From Bacillus benzoevorans (GTDB lineage: Bacteria; Bacillota; Bacilli; Bacillales; Cytobacillaceae), in contig NZ_JACHGK010000027.1 of assembly GCF_014207535.1 (NCBI RefSeq), positions 1-42,620 of the forward strand: a stretch of 42,620 nucleotides of DNA, written 5' to 3'. The position numbers and the translations under genes are program-made. Under the pieces are notes generated by a model. The model was given only the letters and a program-made list of their open reading frames with translations, did not search any database and had not been told where the DNA came from. The stretch's first letter is position 1, and the number at the start of each line of letters is the position of its first letter. Of the stretch, positions 35,151-42,620 are shown piece by piece.

Positions 35151-35191
35151 ATCAGCTTCTCCCCTCCTCAGACAAAAAATGTCCATTCTTT

Positions 35192-37168
35192 TTAACGGAA
35201 ATGCTCCTTCACAAATTGAGGTGCATGAGATTCGTCCATATATACAACATCAACCTGTTTCCTTCCGCTATAATGGATAACGGCAACATACCGATGTTTT
35301 TGCAGCCAGCCTGTTGTACACTGCAACAGTTCGTCCATTTGTTTTTTATCCTCTACTTTTAACATATCTGCCCGATTTTCGATCTCATCTGCAATCTCCC
35401 TTGGGTCCATTTCAAAATAATGATTGTCATCCTTTACTATCTGGATCGAAGCGATATCATCCGGTTTGGCACTGATCTTATCCAGCAGGTCTTTTTCAGT
35501 TAGCCATTGAAGGGTCCCCTTATAAGAAGGTGCTAAAGGCAAATAAACAGATTGTTCCTGATTAATAAAGAACTCCACAGAAGCTCCGTAGTTTTGATAA
35601 TAGATGCTGTCTTCATACGATGCAGCCAGTACATCTTTCCGGTAGATTTTAACAAATTCCTCTATGTCCTCACGATTATTAACCGAAATACGGTCAGGAA
35701 ATGGACCTTGAGTTGAGATGCTAAAGAAATCAACATCCTTTGCGTCCAGGTGAAAAATCATTTGCGAAGTACGCTTATATTCAGCAGATTCCTGGAAGGT
35801 CTTGAAAGACTTAGCAAATTTCTCACGATCTACACTATACTGACGAATCACCTTCCGCCCGTTCTTCAATTCATAATAGAAAAATGCCTGTTCCTTAAAT
35901 TGACTTTCATCTGATTTTACAAGATCTTTATTTTCTATAATCTGCTGATGGAGCTTGCGCACTGCTTTAATATTACTTTTCTCCTTTAATGGTTCGGGAA
36001 TAAATCCAACTCCGTTATAAGTGTTATTTGCAAAAACATACGGTGTATCCGTAAAAAACACATGTTGAATCTCGTCCTGCTCTGGAACATGATTTTCATA
36101 CATGTCTAAAACTTGAATTCCCACTAGCACAACAGCCAAACTGGCTCCATATATCAGCAGCCCTTTGATTTTGCGGAACACTCTCCACGTTTTTTGCAAA
36201 ACCATTTCTGCAGCATAATAACCAATCACAGTTCCAATGAGATAGCCTAAGCTCAACCAACTGGCACGGTTAACCTCTGATATGTCAGCGAAATACACTC
36301 CGCCCAGCAAGGTGAAACAGAAGGTCATACCATATTTAAAAACAATGCGAATCTTTGGAAAAGCTATCGCCTCTGAGGCACTTTCTATCATTCTCTTTTG
36401 ATAGAAATATAGTGATAATCCATATAAAATAAGCGAAACAACGGCATATGCAAGTGTTATTTTCCAATGCAGAATGCGTTCATCAAGCAATGCGATAAAA
36501 ATGAGCGGCGACATCTGCTCAATATTGCTATTTAAATAATAATCCATTGGAAAGCCGAACCATAAAAAATAGAGATTTGACACCAATAGAGCTATAAAAC
36601 CTGCCGGAAACAAGAGAAGGATATAAGTTAAAACAACCTGAACAACAGAAATCCCGGTCATCATCGCTACAAATACTCCTGCTGTATACATAACCAAGTT
36701 TAATAGAATTGTAGTTCCTGCCCAAATAAAGATGTCCTCCATTTGGAAATAAGCACTCAAATCGATCAACTGATATAAGGCGAGCACGATAAATGCAGTA
36801 AGCACAACAGGAACAGTTAAACCCACGATTCCACTTAATGTGAAATGGGAAAAGATTTTCCCCCTCTTTAGCGGAAGACTGTGCATCATCTCCGCAGCCT
36901 GCCTTACATGAAGAAAGCGGAATAAAAATACCGCCATTATCACAGGAACGATTATCAAAAGTGCTACTTGAATTTGCATATTGTATTGGAATAAATTCTC
37001 TATTGGCTGAGGCTGAAAGTTAATCCTTCTATCATTCGCATACCTGCTGTATATATCCAGCGGCAGAGCAAACAGCAGTCCAAGAAAGTAAATAATCGGG
37101 ATCCAGCCCGAGCTTCGAACAGTCTGCTGGATTAATTGTTTATTTAACCACGATGTTTTCGATGGCAT
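35192..37168 (-). CDS. ABC transporter permease (DUF6449-like)
   Basis: A 658-residue membrane protein. About ten membrane segments span residues 15-390, followed by a 250-residue extracytoplasmic domain (YAFANNTY region to the end at KEHFR). It is the permease partner of the ATPase gene upstream, in the YtrC/D-like arrangement. The frame opens at 37303, but GGGGGA inside the ATPase gene places the ATG at 37168, so the two genes overlap by 29 bases. Cargo unknown; related systems respond to cell-wall antibiotics. Confidence 0.82.
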   Translation of the reverse strand: MPSKTSWLNKQLIQQTVRSSGWIPIIYFLGLLFALPLDIYSRYANDRRINFQPQPIENLFQYNMQIQVALLIIVPVIMAVFLFRFLHVRQAAEMMHSLPLKRGKIFSHFTLSGIVGLTVPVVLTAFIVLALYQLIDLSAYFQMEDIFIWAGTTILLNLVMYTAGVFVAMMTGISVVQVVLTYILLLFPAGFIALLVSNLYFLWFGFPMDYYLNSNIEQMSPLIFIALLDERILHWKITLAYAVVSLILYGLSLYFYQKRMIESASEAIAFPKIRIVFKYGMTFCFTLLGGVYFADISEVNRASWLSLGYLIGTVIGYYAAEMVLQKTWRVFRKIKGLLIYGASLAVVLVGIQVLDMYENHVPEQDEIQHVFFTDTPYVFANNTYNGVGFIPEPLKEKSNIKAVRKLHQQIIENKDLVKSDESQFKEQAFFYYELKNGRKVIRQYSVDREKFAKSFKTFQESAEYKRTSQMIFHLDAKDVDFFSISTQGPFPDRISVNNREDIEEFVKIYRKDVLAASYEDSIYYQNYGASVEFFINQEQSVYLPLAPSYKGTLQWLTEKDLLDKISAKPDDIASIQIVKDDNHYFEMDPREIADEIENRADMLKVEDKKQMDELLQCTTGWLQKHRYVAVIHYSGRKQVDVVYMDESHAPQFVKEHFR

Positions 37169-38042
37169 AGCCGATGTCCCCCATTTCATAAATAAAGATT
37201 TCTTCCAGCGTAAGCGGCAGCATATCAAAGATGATCGGATTTGACCGACGGATGTTCTTAACCACTTCGGCTTCTTCCCCTCTAACAATGTAAAGATGGA
37301 CACTTCCCCTCTTTTCAGTATGTAAAATATTTAAATTATCCAATAATTGTTCTGGAACCCCTTCGTTATAAGCCACCTGAATTTTATGGATATCCTCTTT
37401 CAGTTCATCCAAATCTTTTTCAAAGATCATTCGTCCTTGATGAATCATCCCGATATGATCACAAATATCTTCTACTTCTCGCAAATTGTGAGAAGACATA
37501 AGAATGGTCATTTCCCTTTCAGCAACATCCTGAATCAAAATATTTTTCACCCTTTTCCGGACAACCGGATCCATTCCATCCATCGGCTCATCAAGAATTA
37601 AAAATTCCGGTTTGGCTGACAGAGCCAGAATAAAAGCCGCCTGCCTTTGCCATCCTTTGGAAAAGCTGTGGAGCTTTTTATTTACATCGAGCCCAAATGA
37701 CTGTGCCAAAAGCCTAAACCGTTCATCACTCCACGCCCTGTAGACACTTTTATAAAAGTGGGCCATTTGTTTAGCCGTATATTGCGAGAAAAAATACGGC
37801 TGGTCCGGAATATAAAAGAATCTCTCCTTCAAACCTGTATTTTCAAATACAGTCTCCCCATCAATCGTCACAACGCCTTGATCCTGCAAATAAATTCCCG
37901 CAAGCAGCTTAATTAATGTGGTCTTCCCGGCACCATTTGACCCAATCAAGCCATATATAGAACCTTTATGAATCGATAGACAAATATCTTCGATTGCCAT
38001 TGATCCAGCAAATGACTTACTAGCATTTTCCACTTTAATCAT
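37140..38042 (-). CDS. ABC transporter ATP-binding protein (YtrB-like)
   Basis: A 300-residue ABC ATPase. Walker A GSNGAGKTT is near residues 34-42. The LSGGQ-type signature is unusual: FSKGWQRQAA near 133. Walker B is FLILDEP and the switch histidine is in MSSHNLREVEDIC. The weakened signature motif is common in this YtrB-like group. ATG at 38042 overlaps the GntR gene end by eight bases, and the permease gene overlaps this gene's end, so the whole set is coupled. Confidence 0.9.
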   Translation of the reverse strand: MIKVENASKSFAGSMAIEDICLSIHKGSIYGLIGSNGAGKTTLIKLLAGIYLQDQGVVTIDGETVFENTGLKERFFYIPDQPYFFSQYTAKQMAHFYKSVYRAWSDERFRLLAQSFGLDVNKKLHSFSKGWQRQAAFILALSAKPEFLILDEPMDGMDPVVRKRVKNILIQDVAEREMTILMSSHNLREVEDICDHIGMIHQGRMIFEKDLDELKEDIHKIQVAYNEGVPEQLLDNLNILHTEKRGSVHLYIVRGEEAEVVKNIRRSNPIIFDMLPLTLEEIFIYEMGDIGYAIENIVVK

Positions 38043-38424
38043 TCTGCACCCCTCCCCTTTTTTCTGTATCCAAGTTTTTAACCATCTCGATCAATTCCTC
38101 TGCAGGAACACCGAGATATAAAGCCTCCAGCACCAATTTCTCGATCTCCACTCTAATCTCCTTAATTTTGTCCTCATCCTTTGAATAGCTGCTTGGATTC
38201 ACATAACTGCCTTTTCCCTTTTGTGAGTAAATAAACCCCTGGTTTTCCAGCTCCCGATAGGCTTTTTGGATTGTATTCGGATTAATGGTCAACTGTTGTG
38301 CTAATGTCCTGACCGATGGCAGCTGCTCATCCGGCTTAAGCACTTCATTTATGATTAGCTCTTTTAGTTTATCGACAAGCTGCTCATACATCGGTTTTCG
38401 GCTTCTCATATCAAGCTCAAACAT
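38035..38424 (-). CDS. GntR-family regulator, YtrA subfamily
   Basis: A 129-residue GntR regulator with the N-terminal winged helix (about 5-70; LPSVRTLAQQLTINPNTIQK) and a very short C-terminal helix pair, as in the YtrA subfamily that has no ligand domain. The frame opens at 38439, but GGAGGGG places the ATG at 38424. First gene of the gntR-ATPase-permease-sigma operon; inverted repeats lie over its start site. Confidence 0.92.
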   Translation of the reverse strand: MFELDMRSRKPMYEQLVDKLKELIINEVLKPDEQLPSVRTLAQQLTINPNTIQKAYRELENQGFIYSQKGKGSYVNPSSYSKDEDKIKEIRVEIEKLVLEALYLGVPAEELIEMVKNLDTEKRGGVQND

Positions 38425-38449
38425 CGTGACCCCTCCCATCTATCTCTCA

Positions 38450-38510
38450 AGTGTACTATCCGTATTAACTGTATTAAGTGTACTACTATTTATAATACAG
38501 TTTGATTATA
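38450..38510 (-). promoter_or_regulatory. Promoter and GntR operator-like repeats
   Basis: A -10 box TATAAT is at 38510-38505 on the minus strand. Just downstream, CTGTATTA (38469-38476) and TAATACAG (38493-38500) form a perfect inverted repeat 16 bases apart. AGTGTACTA occurs twice, at 38450-38458 and 38477-38485. These fit autorepression by the YtrA-like regulator. Confidence 0.6.
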
Positions 38511-38615
38511 TCTCTACCTTTTGGAAAAATAAACCCATTTTTTATATTTTTCTTTTGTTTTCTTAATTCCTGGCACTGGTATACGAAATTTTTTTAATTA
38601 AAAGAAAATATAATG

Positions 38616-38644
38616 TTGACAATTCCGCCCAACTTTTATAAGAT
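38616..38644 (+). promoter_or_regulatory. Promoter of the thi operon
   Basis: TTGACA at 38616-38621 and TAAGAT at 38639-38644 with 17 bases between them. Confidence 0.75.
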
Positions 38645-38665
38645 TTTAATAAATAAATGAAAAAG

Positions 38666-38724
38666 AAGCACAGAATGGGGAACACCACCGAAAGGGTGTA
38701 GGCCCCAGTCTGTGCTTTTTTTGT
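38666..38724 (+). ncRNA. Structured leader, candidate thiS RNA motif / attenuator
   Basis: Three stacked helices: AAGCACAGA (38666-38674) with TCTGTGCTT (38709-38717); TGGGG (38676-38680) with CCCCA (38703-38707); ACACC (38682-38686) with GGTGT (38695-38699), with an ACCGAAAG loop and small A/G bulges. Seven T follow. It lies between the thi promoter and the thiS start. It is not a TPP riboswitch: the conserved TPP sequences are missing. I recall a predicted 'thiS' RNA motif in Firmicutes upstream of thiS; identity is not verified. Either way it can act as a transcription attenuator. Confidence 0.6.
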
Positions 38725-38751
38725 TAAATTTTTTACAAGGAAGTGAAATTA

Positions 38752-38946
38752 ATGAAGATAAATGGCAGTTTAGTAGAATTAAAGGAAGCTCAAACACTAT
38801 ATGATTATCTAATTTCCCAAAGTTATGATTTAGCGGTCATTGCTGTTGAGCGAAATGGTGAAATTGTGCCAAAAGCAGCCTATAAAGAGGTCCTGTTGCA
38901 GGATGAAGATACGATGGAAATTGTCAGATTTGTCGGGGGTGGTTGA
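38752..38946 (+). CDS. thiS: Sulfur carrier protein ThiS
   Basis: A 64-residue ubiquitin-fold protein ending in the diagnostic GG (VRFVGGG). The C-terminal glycine is adenylated by ThiF and then carries sulfur as thiocarboxylate for thiazole formation. The frame opens at a GTG at 38743, but AGGAAGTG places the ATG at 38752. First gene of thiSFGH-tenI; thiF follows after three bases. Confidence 0.93.
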   Translation: MKINGSLVELKEAQTLYDYLISQSYDLAVIAVERNGEIVPKAAYKEVLLQDEDTMEIVRFVGGG

Positions 38947-38949
38947 TCA

Positions 38950-39753
38950 ATGAGAATTACATTAAATGGAAAAGAGTTGGATACAGTCTGCCAAACTGCA
39001 TTTGAAGTGCGCGAACAAAGCGGCAGCGCCACAGACATCGTTATCTTAAACGGCTTTCAAATTGCAAACGACAGTAAACTATCAGAAAATGATGTGCTGA
39101 ACATCATCCGTAAAGGCGTCATGCCTGATGAGGAAGAGTTGGAAAGCATGATGGTTGCGCGTCATACTCCATATGTTCACCAGCAGCTTAAAAATGGCAA
39201 GGTGGCGATCGCCGGGCTGGGCGGTCTTGGCTCCAATATTGCGGTTATGCTGGCCAGAATTGGTGTCGGACAGCTGTTATTAGTTGATTTTGATATTGTC
39301 GAACCAAGTAATCTGAACCGGCAAAGCTATTATGTAAGCCATTTAGGAAGACATAAAACAACGGCACTAAAGGAACAGATTGAACAAATAAACCCATTTA
39401 TTAAGGTAGAAATCAAAACGGTTAAAATCACTGAGGATAATGTAACAGAGCTTTTTGCGGGCTATGACATTATTTGTGAAGCTTTTGATAAAGCAGATCA
39501 AAAATCAATACTGATCAATTCTGCGCTGGAACAGCTTCCGCAGGTGAAAATCGTGTCTGGCTCAGGTATGGCCGGCTACGACAGTTCTAATTTAATTCAG
39601 ACAAGAAAATTGATGAACCGGCTTTATGTGTGCGGCGATTTAGAAAACGCAGCAGGAGTTGGAAAAGGGCTGATGGCGCCAAGGGTCAGCATATGCGCCG
39701 GGCACCAGGCTAATATGATTTTACGAATATTAATTGGAGAAGAAGAAGTTTAG
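38950..39753 (+). CDS. thiF: ThiS adenylyltransferase with N-terminal ubiquitin-like domain
   Basis: A 267-residue E1-like enzyme. The first 60 residues form a ThiS-like ubiquitin fold (MRITLNGKEL ... NDVLNIIRKG) that lacks the terminal GG and so is not itself a carrier. The adenylating domain follows: nucleotide-binding GLGGLGSN at 89-96, LVDFD and NLNRQ near 112-125. The Cys-X-X-Cys zinc pair of E. coli ThiF is missing. This form is the one usual in clostridia. Located between thiS and thiG. Confidence 0.9.
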   Translation: MRITLNGKELDTVCQTAFEVREQSGSATDIVILNGFQIANDSKLSENDVLNIIRKGVMPDEEELESMMVARHTPYVHQQLKNGKVAIAGLGGLGSNIAVMLARIGVGQLLLVDFDIVEPSNLNRQSYYVSHLGRHKTTALKEQIEQINPFIKVEIKTVKITEDNVTELFAGYDIICEAFDKADQKSILINSALEQLPQVKIVSGSGMAGYDSSNLIQTRKLMNRLYVCGDLENAAGVGKGLMAPRVSICAGHQANMILRILIGEEEV

Positions 39754-39780
39754 AAGAAAGATATAGGAGTGGAATAAAAA

Positions 39781-40548
39781 ATGAATGATACATTAAACAT
39801 TGGCGGACATGAGTTTCAATCAAGATTTATTTTAGGATCAGGCAAGTTTTCTTTAGAAATGATGAAAGCAGTCATTGAATATGGAGAGGCTGAAATCGTT
39901 ACATTGGCCTTACGACGGGCCAACTCAGGCGGCGAGGAAAATATATTAAACTATATTCCGAAGAATATCACCCTGCTTCCGAATACATCGGGTGCGAGAA
40001 ATGCTGAGGAAGCGGTCCGAATCGCCCGTCTCTCAAGAGAACTTGGCTGCGGTGATTTTGTTAAACTCGAGGTTATTTCTGATTCAAAGTATCTGCTTCC
40101 TGACAACTATGAAACTGTGAAAGCGACCGAAATCCTTGCTAAAGAAGGATTTATCGTGATGCCTTACATGTATCCGGATCTATACGCAGCCAGAGCATTA
40201 GTGAATGCCGGAGCAGCTGCTGTTATGCCTTTAGGTTCTCCAATTGGCAGCAACAAAGGGCTTAGCACAAAGGATTTTATCAAAATTTTAGTAGATGAAA
40301 TTGACCTGCCGATTATCGTCGATGCCGGTATCGGACGTCCTTCCCAAGCCTGTGAAGCGATGGAAATGGGCGCGGCTGCAGTGATGTGCAACACTGCCAT
40401 CGCCACGGCAAACAATGTGGCCTTAATGGCAAAAGCCTTTAAGGATGCAATTGAAGCCGGTCGTTCCGCTTATCTCGCCGGTTTAGGAAGAGTATTAGAT
40501 TTTCATGCGGAAGCATCAAGTCCTTTAACAGGATTTTTGGAGGATTAA
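39781..40548 (+). CDS. thiG: Thiazole synthase
   Basis: A 255-residue TIM-barrel enzyme that builds the thiazole phosphate from deoxyxylulose phosphate, dehydroglycine and ThiS thiocarboxylate. The Schiff-base lysine is Lys95 in FVKLEVISD; the phosphate site is GAAAVMPLGSPIGSNKG. Start ATG at 39781 is preceded by AGGAGTGG. Four bases separate it from thiH. Confidence 0.96.
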   Translation: MNDTLNIGGHEFQSRFILGSGKFSLEMMKAVIEYGEAEIVTLALRRANSGGEENILNYIPKNITLLPNTSGARNAEEAVRIARLSRELGCGDFVKLEVISDSKYLLPDNYETVKATEILAKEGFIVMPYMYPDLYAARALVNAGAAAVMPLGSPIGSNKGLSTKDFIKILVDEIDLPIIVDAGIGRPSQACEAMEMGAAAVMCNTAIATANNVALMAKAFKDAIEAGRSAYLAGLGRVLDFHAEASSPLTGFLED

Positions 40549-40552
40549 TGAC

Positions 40553-41707
40553 ATGGTCAGAAAAAAAACAGATCATATGCAATATCAAGATGGAATGGAA
40601 ATCATCGAATCAGACATCATGGAAAAGGTTTTAGCTCTTGCATCAAGCTATGACCATGCACAATACACAAGTAGAGATGTGGAGAAAGCCTTAAGTAAAG
40701 AACAGCTTTCTTTAGACGACTATGGAGCGATCCTTTCCCCTGCCGCTCAGCCCTATTTAGAGGTGATGGCAAGAAAGGCAATGGCCGAAACGAAGAAGCA
40801 TTTTGGAAATTCTGTTTCACTCTTTACGCCTTTATATATTGCGAATTATTGCGAAAACGAATGCACCTACTGCGGATTTAAAGCGACAAATAAGATCAAC
40901 CGCGCAACTCTTACTAAGCAAGAGGCAGAGGATGAACTAAAGGCGATCGCCGCAACGGGGTTAGAAGAGATTTTAATCCTAACCGGTGAATCCCGCTATA
41001 AATCAGACGTTGAGTATATTGGCGAAACGATAAAATTGGCAGCAAAATATTTTTCAACTGTAGGAATTGAAATCTATCCGTTAAATTCCGATGAATATGC
41101 CTACCTGCATAGCTGCGGTGCAGACTTCGTCTCCGTTTACCAGGAAACCTATAATACGGATACATATGAAAAGTATCATTTATGGGGCTCGAAACGGATT
41201 TTCCCATATCGCTTCAATGCCCAGGAACGGGCGATCTTAGGCGGAATGCGCGGAGTTTCCTTTGGAGCATTACTAGGTCTGGATGATTTCCGTAAGGATG
41301 CCTTTGCAGCAGGTCTGCATGCACATTTGATGCAGCAAAAATATCCGCATGCAGAGATCGGCTTCTCTGTACCGCGCCTGCGCCCTTATATTAACAATGC
41401 AAAAAATAACCCAAGGGATGTGCATGAAACACAGCTGCTGCAAGTTATGCTTGCTTACCGCTTATGGATGCCATTTGCCGGAATTACGATTTCGACAAGA
41501 GAACGGGCCGGATTCCGTGATCATGTAGTGGGAATGGTCGCAACAAAGGCATCTGCCGGCGTAAATGTTGGGGTTGGCGGTCATGATGAAGAGCAAAAGG
41601 GCGATCAGCAATTTGAAATTTCAGATGAGCGTTCTGTGGCTGAAGTGCATCAAATGATCGTGAACAAAGGGTTGCAGCCTGTCTATACCGATTATATCCG
41701 GGTGTAG
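40553..41707 (+). CDS. thiH: 2-iminoacetate synthase (tyrosine lyase), radical SAM
   Basis: A 384-residue radical-SAM enzyme that cleaves tyrosine to dehydroglycine (2-iminoacetate) and p-cresol. The cluster-binding Cys-X3-Cys-X2-Cys is CENECTYC at Cys100, Cys104 and Cys107. Length and the C-terminal GLQPVYTDYIRV match ThiH. It replaces the oxygen-using ThiO of B. subtilis and therefore suits low-oxygen growth. GGAGG at the end of thiG serves the ATG at 40553. Confidence 0.96.
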   Translation: MVRKKTDHMQYQDGMEIIESDIMEKVLALASSYDHAQYTSRDVEKALSKEQLSLDDYGAILSPAAQPYLEVMARKAMAETKKHFGNSVSLFTPLYIANYCENECTYCGFKATNKINRATLTKQEAEDELKAIAATGLEEILILTGESRYKSDVEYIGETIKLAAKYFSTVGIEIYPLNSDEYAYLHSCGADFVSVYQETYNTDTYEKYHLWGSKRIFPYRFNAQERAILGGMRGVSFGALLGLDDFRKDAFAAGLHAHLMQQKYPHAEIGFSVPRLRPYINNAKNNPRDVHETQLLQVMLAYRLWMPFAGITISTRERAGFRDHVVGMVATKASAGVNVGVGGHDEEQKGDQQFEISDERSVAEVHQMIVNKGLQPVYTDYIRV

Positions 41708-41712
41708 AACAT

Positions 41713-42303
41713 ATGCTGATCTGTGTAACCAACCGCAAGCTTTGTCCAGATGATTTTCTCAAGAGAATCGAACAAATAGCTTCCGGGAGACCTCATGCCA
41801 TTATGCTGCGGGAAAAAGATTTGCCGAATGAGGAATATGAAGCTTTAGCCTCTAAAGTACAAGAAAGATGTGCAGCCCATCAGGTTCCGCTGCTGATCAA
41901 TCAAAATATCGACGCAGCCATTCATTTAGGGCTGCCTGCGATCCATTTATCGATGCACCTTTTACGAGAACACAGAAAGGAGATCCGCTCCTTTCAACAA
42001 ATAGGTGCTTCCGTTCATTCTCTGGAAGAGGCACTTGAGGCGCAGCAACTCGGTGCTCATTACCTAATCGCGGGACATATCTTTTCCACTGATTGTAAAC
42101 GTGGTGTCCCGCCAAGAGGTCTATCTTTTTTAGAAGAAATCTGCCACCATGCTGAGATTCCTGTTTTTGCTATTGGAGGGATTACAAACGATAAAGTAAA
42201 TGATGTATTCGCTGCAGGTGCAAAAGGGATGTGTATCATGTCCGAAGCCATGACCTGTGCTCATCCTTCCCACCTTGCCGGCCGATTCAAGCCTGAATAT
42301 TAA
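41713..42303 (+). CDS. tenI: Thiazole tautomerase TenI
   Basis: A 196-residue TIM-barrel protein of the ThiE/TenI group. GHIFSTDCKRGVPPRGLSFL matches TenI (GHVFETDCKKGLEGRG in B. subtilis), not the ThiE signature, and contains the tautomerase histidine. It aromatises the thiazole product of ThiG. Start ATG at 41713 is five bases after the thiH stop without a good binding site, so coupling to thiH is likely. Last gene of the operon. Confidence 0.85.
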   Translation: MLICVTNRKLCPDDFLKRIEQIASGRPHAIMLREKDLPNEEYEALASKVQERCAAHQVPLLINQNIDAAIHLGLPAIHLSMHLLREHRKEIRSFQQIGASVHSLEEALEAQQLGAHYLIAGHIFSTDCKRGVPPRGLSFLEEICHHAEIPVFAIGGITNDKVNDVFAAGAKGMCIMSEAMTCAHPSHLAGRFKPEY

Positions 42304-42313
42304 ACATAGCTAA

Positions 42314-42361
42314 AAAGCGTCCCCAACCGCGGTAAAGCATTATGCGGGCGGGAACGCTTTT
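42314..42361 (+). terminator. Terminator of the thi operon
   Basis: AAAGCGT (42314-42320) pairs with ACGCTTT (42354-42360) with an inner CCGC/GCGG stem, followed by TTATGTTT. Confidence 0.75.
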
Positions 42362-42620
42362 ATGTTTCTGTTTCTCCACTTTTGAAAATGATTGGGTCTA
42401 GAATGGACTTCTGTTGTCATAAAATTATACTATCCAAAGAATTCTTTAAATGAAGCACTTATGCTTGAACTACTCACCCCTTATCGACCACCTACTCACT
42501 GGGTCGTCGCCCTTCTCGTTCCTTGAGTTATCAAGACCTAATTTACAAAAAGTCCTGAAAATAGGGGATAATACATGTTAGTCATGTATAATATGTATTA
42601 TCCTTTTATCATCTTATTAA
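42362..42620. other. Gene-free window end with nested palindromes
   Basis: No gene seen. GGATAATACAT at 42566-42576 is complementary to ATGTATTATCC at 42593-42603. Inside, ATACATG (42571-42577) is also complementary to CATGTAT (42583-42589), so two alternative hairpins compete. May be a terminator or leader of a gene beyond the window. Confidence 0.5.

Noticed and set aside
38650..38751. TPP riboswitch
   Set aside because: The conserved CTGAGA and ACCTGATCTGGATAATGCCA-type sequences are missing.

Overview
The window reads as a chromosomal segment of a spore-forming Bacillota bacterium of the Bacillaceae type. The grounds are AGGAGG-type ribosome binding sites with frequent GTG and TTG starts, a SigI/RsgI pair, spore-type LysM-GH18 and GerMN proteins, a Trp T-box, a YtrA-like GntR/ABC operon, and many U-tailed intrinsic terminators. 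No rRNA, tRNA, CRISPR array or prophage block was seen.

Layout. 1-2480: accessory edge with an intact-looking IS1595-type insertion sequence (420-1897, 8-bp target duplication, passenger gene), a broken gene beside it and a decayed second IS end. 2481-6857 (minus): a DUF2252 kinase-like protein and a TPR-dynamin-like protein with damaged GTPase motifs. 7262-8926: glnS, uncommon in this phylum. 8989-12496 (minus): a small HTH protein, then iclR-dmpF-dmpG with a clear promoter and a candidate operator. 12825-14475 (minus): a HesB-like protein and a class I aminotransferase. 14596-15425: a pirin gene whose start site overlaps MhqR-like operators. 15649-18622: a SIMPL protein, a small coiled-coil membrane protein (minus) and a large unknown membrane protein. 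18685-21362 (minus): spore-type LysM-GH18 protein and GerMN lipoprotein. 21517-22941 (minus): a gabD-type dehydrogenase, followed by a 21-bp tandem repeat. 23325-25660 (minus): trpBA under a Trp T-box. 25797-27697: MFS transporter and a methyltransferase. 27834-31361 (minus): rsgI, sigI and a DUF5667 protein. 31596-33044 (minus): an amino acid permease broken by an in-frame TAG. 33400-34581: an M20 amidohydrolase. 34635-38424 (minus): gntR, ABC ATPase, ABC permease and ECF sigma factor in one operon. 38616-42361: thiS-thiF-thiG-thiH-tenI behind a structured leader.

How genes work together. DmpF and DmpG form the usual aldolase/acetaldehyde dehydrogenase pair, but the upstream hydratase and decarboxylase genes are not here. 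ThiS, ThiF, ThiG, ThiH and TenI would together make the thiamin thiazole, using the radical-SAM (ThiH) route rather than the glycine oxidase (ThiO) route of Bacillus subtilis. The leader of this operon is a stacked terminator-like hairpin, not a TPP riboswitch; it may be the 'thiS' RNA motif. SigI and RsgI form a sigma/anti-sigma pair with overlapping genes. The strongest leads for follow-up are the thiS leader, the MhqR-type control of the pirin gene, the paired DUF2252/pseudo-GTPase genes, the IS1595 elements with cargo genes, and the amber stop in the permease.
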